From NCBI GenBank assembly GCA_037074705.1, contig JAYJMR010000057.1, positions 1-64,000 of the forward strand: a stretch of 64,000 nucleotides of DNA. The letters run 5' to 3'. The notes below the pieces were generated by a model that ran no database searches, had not been told where the DNA came from, and saw only the letters and a list, made by a program, of their open reading frames with translations. The translations under genes and the position numbers were made by a program. This document shows positions 54,196 through 64,000 of this stretch, one piece after another (position 1 is the stretch's first letter; each line of letters starts with the position of its first letter). This stretch comes from Zhengitettix transpicula. Its lineage: Eukaryota > Arthropoda > Insecta > Orthoptera > Tetrigidae.

Positions 54196-57100
54196 GAATT
54201 TCACCAACCAAGAATCTTCAAATAACAAAGTCTTATTTCATAATAAATGACTCGTTCTTTATAAAAATTACTCAAACCAGCACTTCTAAAATCTTAATCT
54301 ATTAATATTAATTAATATATCAAAATATTTCGACGTTTCGACGACAAGTTTGGAATTTCACCAACCAAGAATCTTCAAATAACAAAGTCTTATTTCATAA
54401 TAAATGATTCGTTCTTTTTAAAAATTAGTCAAACCTGCACTTCTAAAATCTTAATCTATTAATATTAATTAATATATCGTAATATTTCGACGTTTCGACG
54501 ACAAGTTAGGAATTTCACCAACCAAGAATCTTCAAATAACAAAGTCTTATTTCATAATAAATGACTCGTTCTTTATAAAAATTACTCAAACCTGCACTTC
54601 TAAAATCTTAATCCATTAATATTAATTAATATATCGTAATATTTCGACGTTTCGACGACAAGTTTGGAATTTCACCAACCAAGAATCTTCAAATAACAAA
54701 GTCTTATTTCATAATAAATGACTCGTTCTTTATAAAAATTACTTAAACCAGCACTTCTAAAATCTTAATCCATTAATATTAATTAATATATCGTAATATT
54801 TCGACGTTTCGACGACAAGTTTGGAATTTCACCAACCAAGAATCTTCAAATAACAAAGTCTTATTTCATAATAAATGACTCGTTCTTTATAAAAATTACT
54901 CAAACCTGCACTTCTAAAATCTTAATCCATTAATATTAATTAATATATCGTAATATTTCGACGTTTCGACGACAAGTTTGGAATTTCACCAACCAAGAAT
55001 CTTCAAATAACAAAGTCCTATTTCATAATAAATGACTCGTTCTTTATAAAAATTACTCAAACCTGCACTTCTAAAATCTTAATCCATTAATATTAATTAA
55101 TATATCGTAATATTTCGACGTTTCGACGACAAGTTTGGAATTTCACCAACCAAGAATCTTCAAATAACAAAGTCTTATTTCATAATAAATGACTTGTTCT
55201 TTATAAAAAATACTCAAACCAGCACTTCTAAAAACATAATCCATTAATATTAATTAATATATCGTAATATTTCGACGTTTCGACGACAAGTTTGGAATTT
55301 CACCAACCAAGAATCTTCAAATAACAAAGTCTTATTTCATAATAAATGACTCGTTCTTTATAAAAATTACTCAAACCAGCACTTCTAGAATCTTAATCCA
55401 TTAATATTAATTAATATATCGTAATATTTCGACGTTTCGACGACAAGTTTGGAATTTCACCAACCAAGAATCTTCAAATAACAAAGTCTTATTTCATAAT
55501 AAATGACTCGTTCTTTATAAAAATTACTCAAACCAGCACTTCTAAAATCTTAATCCATTATTATTAATTAATATATCGTAATATTTCGACGTTGCGACGA
55601 CAAGTTTGGAATTTCACCAACCAAGAATCTTCAAATAACAAAGTCTTATTTCATAATAAATGACTCGTTCGTTATAAAAATTACTCAAACCTGCACTTCT
55701 AAAATCTTATTCCATTAATATTAATTAATATATCGTAATATTTCGACGTTTCGACGACAAGTTTGGAATTTCACCAACCAAGAATCTTCAAATAACAAAG
55801 TCTTATTTCATAATAATAGACTCGTTCTTTATAAAAATTACTCAAACCTGCACTTCTAAAATCGTAATCCATTAATATTAATTAATATATCGTAATATTT
55901 CGACGTTTCGACGACAAATTTGGAATTTCACCAACCAAGAATCTTCAAATAACAAAGTCTTATTTCATAATAAATGACTCGTTCTTTATAAAAATTACTC
56001 AAACCTGCACTTCTAAAATCTTAATCCATTAATATTAATTAATATATCGTAATATTTCGACGTTTCGACGACAAGTTTGGAATTTCACCAACCAAGAATC
56101 TTCAAATAACAAAGTCTTATTTCATAATAAATGACTCGTTCTTTATAAAAATTACTCAAACCTGCACTTCTAAAATCTTAATCCATTAATATTATTTAAT
56201 ATATCGTAATATTTCGACGTTTCGACGACAAGTTTGGAATTTCACCAACCAAGAATCTTCAAATAACAAAGTCTTATTTCATAATAAATGATTCGTTCTT
56301 TATAAAAATTACTCAAACCAGCACTTCTAAAATCTTCATCCATTAATATTAATTAATATATCGTAATATTTCGACGTTTCGACGACAAGTTTGGAATTTC
56401 ACCAACCAAGAATCTTCAAATAACGAAGTCTTATTTCATAATAAATGACTCGTTCTTTATAAAAATTACTCAAACCAGCACTTCTAAAATCTTAATCCAT
56501 TAATATTAATTAATATATCGTAATATTTCGACGTTTCGACGACAAGTTTGGAATTTCACCAACAAAGAATCTTCAAATAACAAAGTCTTATTTCATAATA
56601 AATGACTCGTTCTTTATAAAAATTACTCAAACCTGCACTTCTAAATTCTTAATCCATTAATATTAATTAATATATCGTAATATTTCGACGTTTCGACGAC
56701 AAGTTTGGAATTTCACCAACCAAGAATCTTCAAATAACAAAGTCTTATTTCATAATAAATGACTCGTTCTTTATAAAAATTACTCAAACCTGCACTTCTA
56801 AAATCTTAATCCATTAATATTAATTAATATATCGTAATATTTCGACGTTTCGACGACAAGTTTGGAATTTCACCAACCAAGAATCTTCAAATAACAAAGT
56901 CTTATTTCATAATAAATGACTCGTTCTTTATAAAAATTACTCAAACCCGCACTTCTAAAATCTTAATCCATTAATATTAATTAATATATCGTAATATTTC
57001 GACGTTTCGACGACAAGTTTGGAATTTCACCAACCAAGTATCTTCAAATAACAAAGTCTTATTTCATAATAAATGACTCGTTCTTTATAAAAATTACTCA

Positions 57101-58039
57101 AACCTGCACTTCTAAAATCTTAATCTATTAATATTAATTAATATATCCCAATATTTCGACGTTTCGACGACAAGTTTTGAATTTCACCAACCAAGAATCT
57201 TCAAATAACAAAGTCTTATTTCATAATAAATGACTAATTCTTTATAAAAATTACTCAAACCTGCACTTCTAAAATCTTATTCCATTAATATTAATTAATA
57301 TATCGTAATATTTCGACGTTTCGACGACAAGTTTGGAATTTCACCAACCAAGAATCTTCAAATAACAAAGTCTTATTTCATAATAAATGACTCGTTCTTT
57401 ATAAAAATTACTCAAACCTGCACTTCTAAAATCTTAATCCATTAATATTAATTAATATATCGTAATATTTCGACGTTTCGACGACAAGTTTGGAATTTCA
57501 CCAACCAAGAATCTTCAAATAACAAAGTCTTATTTCATAATAAATGACTCGTTCTTTATAAAAATTACTCAAACCTGCACTTCTAAAATCTTAATCTATT
57601 AATATTAATTAATATATCCCAATATTTCGACGTTTCGACGACAAGTTTGGAATTTCACCAACCAAGAATCTTCAAATAACAAAGTCTTATTTCATAATAA
57701 ATGACTCGTTCTTTATAAAAATTACTCAAACCTGCACTTCTAAAATCTTAATCCATTAATGTTATTTAATATATCGTAATATTTCGACGTTTCGACGACA
57801 AGTTTGGAATTTCACCATCCAAGAATATTCAAATAACAAAGTCGTATTTCATAATAAATGACTCGTTCTTTATAAAAATTACTCAAACCTGCACTTCTAA
57901 AATCTTAATCCATTAATATTAATTAATATATCGTAATATTTCGACGTTTCGACGACAAGTTTGGAATTTCACCAAACAAGAATCTTCAAATAACAAAGTC
58001 TTATTTCATAATAAATGACTCGTTCTTTATAAAAATTAC

Positions 58040-58560
58040 TCAAACCAGCACTTCTAAAATCTTAATCTATTAATACTAATTAATATATCATAATATTTCG
58101 ACGTTTCGACGACAAGTTTGGAATTTCACCAACCAAGTATCTTCAAATAACAAAGTCTTATTACATAATAAATGACTCGTTCTTTATAAAAATTACTCAA
58201 ACCAGCACTTCTAAAATCTTAATCTATTAATACTAATTAATATATCATAATATTTCGACGTTTCGACGACAAGTTTGGAATTTCACCAACCAAGAATCTT
58301 CAAATAACAAAGTCTTATTTCATAATAAATGACTCGTTCTTTATAAAAATTACTCAAACCAGCACTTCTAAAATCTTAATCTATTAATACTAATTAATAT
58401 ATCATAATATTTCGACGTTTCGACAACAAGTTTGGAACTTCACCAACCAAGAATCTTCAAATAACAAAGTATTATTTCATAATAAATGACTCGTTCTTTA
58501 TAAAAATTACTCAAACCTGCACTTCTAAAATCTTAATCCATTAGTAATAATTCATATATC
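58040..58560 (+). repeat. Three consecutive TAATACTAATTAATATATCATAAT monomers
   Basis: TAATACTAAT followed by ATATCATAAT occurs in three units in a row (58071, 58228 and 58385). The third also has CGACAACAAG, as in the 18-22 kb HOR, and GGAACTTCACC. The next unit has a disrupted dyad (CCATTAGTAATAATTC). Amplification of one variant over three units is evident. The CAACAAG match to the distant HOR may be an independent CpG-to-CpA change. Confidence 0.75.
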
Positions 58561-59153
58561 GTAATATTTCGACGTTTCGACGACAAGTTTGTAATTTCAC
58601 CAACCAAGAATCTTCAAATAACAAAGTCTTATTTCATAATAAATGACTCGTTCTTTATAAAAATTACTCAAACCTGCACTTCTAAAATCTTAATCCATTA
58701 ATATTAATTAATATATCGTAATATTTTGACGTTTCGACGACAAGTTTGGAATTTCACCAACCAAGAATCTTCAAATAACAAAGTCTTATTTCATAATAAA
58801 TGACTCGTTCTTTATAAAAATTACTCAAACCTGCACTTCTAAAATCTTAATCCATTAATATTATTTAATATATCGTAATATTTCGACGTTTCGACGACAA
58901 GTTTGGAATTTCACCAACCAAGAATCTTCAAATAACAAAGTCTTATTTCATAATAAATGACTCGTTCTTTATAAAAATTACTCAAACCTGCACTTCTAAA
59001 ATCTTAATCCATTAATATTATTTAATATATCGTAATATTTCGACGTTTCGACGACAAGTTTGGAATTTCACCAACCAAGAATCTTCAAATAACAAAGTCT
59101 TATTTCATAATAAATGACTCGTTCTTTATAAAAATTACTCAAACCTGCACTTC

Positions 59154-59600
59154 TAAAATCTTAAACCATTAATATTAATTAATATATCGTAATATTTCGA
59201 CGTTTCGACGACAAGTTTGGAATTTCACCAACCAAGAATCTTCAAATAACAAAGTCTTATTTCATAATAAATGACTCGTTCTTTATAAAAATTACTCAAA
59301 CCTGCACTTCTAAAATCTTAATCTATTAATATTAATTAATATATCGTAATATTACGACGTTTCGACGACAAGTTTGGAATTTCACCAACCAAGAATCTTC
59401 AAATAACAAAGTCTTATTTCATAATAAATGACTCGTTCTTTATAAAAATTACTCAAACCTGCACTTCTAAAATCTTAATCCATTAATATTAATTTATATA
59501 TCGTAATATTTCGACGTTTCGACGACAAGTTTGGAATTTCACCAACCAAGAATCTTCAAATAACAAAGTCGTATTTCATAATAAATGACTCGTTCTTTAT
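59154..59600 (+). repeat. Four-marker block, copy 1 (28 monomers from copy 2)
   Basis: Consecutive units carry CTTAAACC (59161), ATATTACGACG (59351), AATTTATATAT (59491) and GTCGTATTTC (59568). All four rare changes recur in the same order 4393 bp downstream. That offset is 28 monomers minus the three single-base deletions found between them. This is a segmental duplication whose left limit lies just before CTTAAACC. Confidence 0.8.
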
Positions 59601-62600
59601 AAAAATTACTCAAACCTGCACTTCTAAAATCTTAATCCATTAATATTAATTAATATATCGTAATATTTCGACGTTTCGACGACAAGTTTGGAATTTCACC
59701 AACCAAGAATCTTCAAATAACAAAGTCTTATTTCATAATAAATGACTCGTTCTTTATAAAAATTACTCAAACCAACACTTCTAAAATCTTAATCCATTAA
59801 TATTAATTAATATATCGTAATATTTCGACGTTTCGACGACAAGTTTGGAATTTCACCAACCAAGAATCTTCAAATAACAAAGTCTTATTTCATAATAAAT
59901 GACTCGTTCTTTATAAAAATTACTCAAACCTGCACTTCTAAAATCTTAATCCATTAATATTAATTAATATATCGTAATATTTCGACGTTTCGACGACAAG
60001 TTTGGAATTTCACCAACCATGAATCTTCAAATAACAAAGTCTTATTTCATAATAAATGACTCGTTCTTTATAAAAATTACTCAAACCAGCACTTCTAAAA
60101 TCTTAATCCATTAATATTTATTAATATATCATAATATTTCGACGTTTCGACGACAAGTTTGGAATTTCACCAACCAAGAATCTTCAAATAACAAAGTCTT
60201 ATTTCATAATAAATGATTCGTTCTTTATAAAAATTACTCAAACCTGCACTTCTAAAATCTTAATCCATTAATATTAATTAATATATCGTAATATTTCGAC
60301 GTTTCGACGACAAGTTTGGAATTTCACCAACCAAGAATCTTCAAATAACAAAGTCTTATTTCATAATAAATGACTCGTTCTTTATAAAAATTACTCAAAC
60401 CAGAACTTCTAAAATCTTAATCCATTAATATTAATTAATATATCGTAATATTTCGACGTTTCGACGACAAGTTTGGAATTTCACCAACCAAGAATCTTCA
60501 AATAACAAAGTCTTATTTCATAATAAATGATTCGTTCTTTATAAAAATTACTCAAACCTGCACTTCTAAAATCTTAATCCATTAATATTAATTAATATAT
60601 CGTAATATTTCGACGTTTCGACGACAAGTTTGGAATTTCACCAACCAAGAATCTTCAAATAACAAAGTCTTATTTCATAATAAATGACTCGTTCTTTATA
60701 AAAATTACTCAAACCAGCACTTCTAAAATCTTAATCCATTATTATGATTAATATATCGTAATATTTCGACGTTTCGACGACAAGTTTGGAATTTCACCAA
60801 CCAAGAATCTTCAAATAACAAAGTCTTATTTCATAATAAATGACTCGTTCTTTATAAAAATTACTCAAACCTGCACTTCTAAAATCTTAATCCATTAATA
60901 TTAATTAATATATCGTAATATTTCGACGTTTCGACGACAAGTTTGGAATTTCACCAACCAAGAATCTTCAAATAACAAAGTTTTATTTCATAATAAATGA
61001 CTCGTTCTTTATAAAAATTACTCAAACCAGCACTTCTAAAATTTTAATCCATTAATATTAATTAATATATCGTAATATTTCGACGTTTCGACGACAAGTT
61101 TGGAATTTCACCAACCAAGAATCTTCAAATAACAAAGTCTTATTTCATAATAAATGACTCGTTCTTTATAAAAATTACTCAAACCAGCACTTCTAAAATC
61201 TTAATACATTAATATTAATTAATATATCGTAATATTTCGACGCTTCGACGACAAGTTTGGAATTTCACCAACCAAGAATCTTCAAATAACAAAGTCTTAT
61301 TTCATAATAAATTACTCGTTCTTTATAAAAATTACTCAAACCAGCACTTCTTAAATCTTAATCCATTAATATTAATTAATATATCGTAATATTTCGACGT
61401 TTCGACGACAAGTTAGAATTTCACCAACCAAGAATCTTCAAATAACAAAGTCTTATTTCATAATAAATGACTCGCTCTTTATAAAAATTACTCAAACCAG
61501 CACTTCTAAAATCTTAATCTATTAATATTAATTAATATATCCCAATATTTCGACGTTTCGACGACAAGTTTGGAATTTCACCAACCAAGAATCTTCAAAT
61601 AACAAAGTCTTATTTCATAATAAATGACTCGTTCTTTATAAAAATTACTCAAACCAGCACTTCTAAAATCTTAATCTATTAATATTAATTAATATATCCC
61701 AATATTTCGACGTTTCGACGACAAGTTTGGAATTTCACCAACCAAGAATCTTCAAATAACAAAGTCTTATTTCATAATAAATGACTCGTTCTTTATAAAA
61801 ATTACTCAAACCTGCACTTCTAAAATCTTAATCCATTAATATTAATTAATATATCGTAATATTTCGACGTTTCGACGACAAGTTTGGAATTTCACCAACC
61901 AAGAATCTTCAAATAACAAAGTCTTATTTCATAATAAATGACTCGTTATTTATAAAAATTACTCAAACCTGCACTTCTAAAATCTTAATCCATTAATATT
62001 AATTAATATATCGTTATATTTCGACGTTTCGACGACAAGTTTGGAATTTCACCAACCAAGAATCTTCAAATAACAAAGTCTTATTTCATAATAAATGACT
62101 CGTTCTTTATAAAAATTACTCAAACCAGCACTTCTAAAATCTTAATCCATTAATATTAATTAATATATCGTAATATTTCGACGTTTTGACGACAAGTTTG
62201 GAATTTCACCAACCAAGAATCTTCAAATAACAAAGTCTTATTTCATAATAAATGACTCGTTCTTTATAAAAATTACTTAAACCAGCACTTCTAAAATCTT
62301 AATCTATTAATATTAATTAATATATCGTAATATTTCGACGTTTCGACGACAAGTTTGGAATTTCACCAACCAAGAATCTTCAAATAACAAAGTCTTATTT
62401 CATAATAAATGACTCGTTCTTTATAAAAATTACTCAAACCTGCAATTTTAAAATCTTAATCCATTAATATTAATTAAAATATCGTAATATTTCGACGTTT
62501 CGACGACAAGTTTAGAATTTCACCAACCAAGAATCTTCAAATAACAAAGTCTTATTTCATTATAAATGACTCGTTCTTTATAAAAATTACTCAAACCTGC

Positions 62601-63546
62601 ACTTCTAAAATCTTAATCCAATAATATTAATTAATATATCGTAATATTACGACGTTTCGACGACAAGTTTGGAATTTCACCAACCAAGAATCTTCAAATA
62701 ACAAAGTCTTATTTCATAATAAATGACTCGTTCTTTATAAAAATTAGTCAAACCTGCACTTTTAAAATCTTAATCTATTAATATTAATTAATATATCCCA
62801 ATATTTCGACGTTTCGACGACAAGTTTGGAATTTCACCAACCAAGAATCCTCAAATAACAAAGTATTATTTCATAATAAATGACTCGTTCTTTATAAAAA
62901 TTACTCAAACCAGCACTTCTAAAATCTTAATCTATTAATATTAATTAATATATCGTAATATTTCGACGTTTCGACGACAAGTTTGGAATTTCACCAACCA
63001 AGAATCTTCAAATAACAAAGTCTTATTTCATAATAAATGACTCGTTCTTTATAAAAATTACTCAAACCTGCACTTCTAAAATCTTAATCCATTAATATTA
63101 ATTAATATATCGTAATATTTCGACGTTTCGACGACAAGTTTGGAATTTCACCAACCAAGAATCTTTAAATAACAAAGTCTTATTTCATAATAAATGACTC
63201 GTTCTTTATAAAAATTACTCAAACCTGCACTTCTAAAATCTTAATCCATTAATATTAATTAATATATCGTAATATTTCGACGTTTCGACGACAAGTTTGG
63301 AATTTCACCAACCAAGAAACTTCAAATAACAAAGTCTTATTTCATAATAAATGACTCGTTCTTTATAAAAATTAGTCTAACCTGCACTTTTAAAATCTTA
63401 ATCTATTGATATTAATTAATATATCCCAATATTTCGACGTTTCGACGACAAGTTTGGAATTTCACCAACCAAGAATCTTCAAATAACAAAGTCTTATTTC
63501 ATAATAAATGACTCGTTCTTTATAAAATTACTCAAACCTGCACTTC

Positions 63547-64000
63547 TAAAATCTTAAACCATTAATATTAATTAATATATCGTAATATTTCGACGTTTCG
63601 ACGACAAGTTTGGAATTTCACCAACCAAGAATCTTCAAATAACAAAGTCTTATTTCATAATAAATGACTCGTTCTTTATAAAAATTACTCAAACCTGCAC
63701 TTCTAAAATCTTAATCTATTAATATTAATTAATATATCGTAATATTACGACGTTTCGACGACAAGTTTGGAATTTCACCAACCAAGAATCTTCAAATAAC
63801 AAAGTCTTATTTCATAATAAATGACTCGTTCTTTATAAAAATTACTCAAACCTGCACTTCTAAAATCTTAATCCATTAATATTAATTTATATATCGTAAT
63901 ATTTCGACGTTTCGACGACAAGTTTGGAATTTCACCAACCAAGAATCTTCAAATAACAAAGTCGTATTTCATAATAAATGACTCGTTCTTTATAAAAATT
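63547..64000 (+). repeat. Four-marker block, copy 2, running off the right edge
   Basis: CTTAAACC (63554), ATATTACGACG (63744), AATTTATATAT (63884) and GTCGTATTTC (63961) repeat the 59.15-59.6 kb block. The duplicated segment continues past the window. The unit just before it carries TAAAATTACTC with one A missing, which copy 1 does not have. The last anchor is at 63905, so 63905-64000 is a partial monomer. Confidence 0.8.

Larger units (their letters stand above)
1..64000 (+). repeat. 157-bp satellite DNA tandem array filling the whole window
   Basis: Every part of the window aligns to one 157-bp monomer in the same orientation. The anchor CGACGTTTCGACGAC recurs from 26 to 63905, nearly always 157 bp apart. 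Exceptions are single-base indels, one 12-bp insertion and two 8-bp deletions, and the total of these matches 407 units. Consensus composition is A60 C29 G13 T55 (26.8% GC), with more C than G on this strand. Neighbouring units differ mostly at a small set of diagnostic positions. No unique sequence, mobile element or inverted segment interrupts the array. Known satellites of this size usually sit in centromeric or pericentromeric heterochromatin. That location is inferred here, not shown. The array runs off both ends of the window. Confidence 0.99.
54200..64000 (+). repeat. More diverged terminal segment with many private substitutions
   Basis: Most units here still match the 157-bp consensus, but many carry unshared changes, such as AAAAACATAATCC (about 55230), GTTGCGACG (about 55591), AATAATAGACTCG (about 55815), CCATCCAAGAATATTC (about 57817), CCATTATTATGATTAATAT (about 60737, one base short), AGTTAGAATTT (about 61413, one base short) and TAAAATTACTC (about 63525, one base short). 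Local HOR structure is weaker than upstream. A higher density of singletons suggests less recent homogenisation, possibly nearer an edge of the array. Confidence 0.65.

Noticed and set aside
63318..63328. A K-type monomer reappearing near the right end (GAAACTTCAAAT)
   Set aside because: Only one of the three K substitutions is present, so it is a single point mutation on a standard unit.
1..64000. Protein-coding genes or a repeat protein encoded by the array
   Set aside because: All six frames have stops in each monomer, and the 157-bp unit shifts frame every repeat. In the consensus the longest forward open stretch is only about 48 codons, and no conserved reading frame is kept.
1..64000. 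CRISPR array or plasmid iterons, suggested by regular spacing
   Set aside because: The whole 157-bp unit is repeated, with no unique spacers, no leader and no cas or rep genes. The number of units is far beyond an iteron cluster.
1..64000. Telomeric or microsatellite DNA
   Set aside because: The period is 157 bp with complex internal sequence. No short telomere-like motif is tandemly repeated.
1..64000. Assignment to a named satellite family or species
   Set aside because: Length and AT-richness resemble many centromeric satellites of plants and animals, but I do not recognise the sequence and have no search result to support a name.

Overview
The whole window is one uninterrupted satellite DNA array. 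A 157-bp AT-rich monomer is repeated head to tail in a single orientation from base 1 to base 64000. I counted along one anchor (the CGACG that opens the motif CGACGTTTCGACGAC). It first falls at 26 and last at 63905, which gives 408 anchors and 407 complete units. The indels I found by eye sum to a net loss of 20 bp, exactly the difference between 407 x 157 and the observed distance. I see no gene, RNA gene, transposon, inversion or unique spacer. All six frames are stopped within about one monomer, and 157 is not a multiple of 3, so the frame shifts at every unit.

The organism cannot be named from the sequence. A long, gene-free array of near-nucleosome-sized monomers with local higher-order repeats (HORs) is typical of centromeric or pericentromeric heterochromatin in a eukaryote (animal, plant or other). 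The consensus is 26.8% GC (A60 C29 G13 T55). It has six CpGs where base composition predicts about 2.4, four of them packed into 13 bp. That fits a genome with little CpG methylation, but does not prove it.

The array is a mosaic of monomer lineages told apart by a few diagnostic sites: AATCTTCAAAT versus AAACTAAAAAT ('K' type); TTTCACC versus TTTTACC; ACTC, AGTC or ATTC; CCTGCAC, CCAGCAC, CCAGATCTT or CCAGAACTT; AATCCA, ATTCCA or AATCTA; and CGTAAT, CTCAAT, CCCAAT or CAAAAT. K-type monomers are confined to about 1-11.4 kb and 29.9-38.4 kb and I saw none elsewhere.

Layout: 1-11.4 kb is K domain 1, with 4- and 3-mer HORs at 6-9.9 kb. 11.4-11.8 kb is a divergent patch. 12.2-16 kb carries BglII-site monomers with an 11-mer duplication. 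16.3-22.3 kb holds CCCAAT/CTCAAT monomers with a HOR that goes 7, 6, 5, 5, 3 monomers. 22.3-25.7 kb is an 11-mer duplication. 25.7-28.8 kb is an ATTATTC domain. 28.8-33.0 kb contains two copies of a BglII cluster 23 monomers apart. 29.7-38.4 kb is K domain 2. 38.6-40.7 kb has monomers with an 18-bp palindrome. 40.9-43.5 kb is a second BglII and short-monomer block. 43.5-49.1 kb is mixed. 49.4-53.9 kb is a very recent 12/11-mer HOR. 54.0-64.0 kb is more diverged, with many private substitutions and a few long-range shared blocks.

Nothing here works as a pathway. What can be read is the history of unequal exchange and homogenisation, plus conserved motifs in the monomer that might be structural or protein-binding sites: a tandem 8-mer TTTCGACG, an AT-rich dyad containing TTAATTAA, and TATAAAAA and AATAAA strings.
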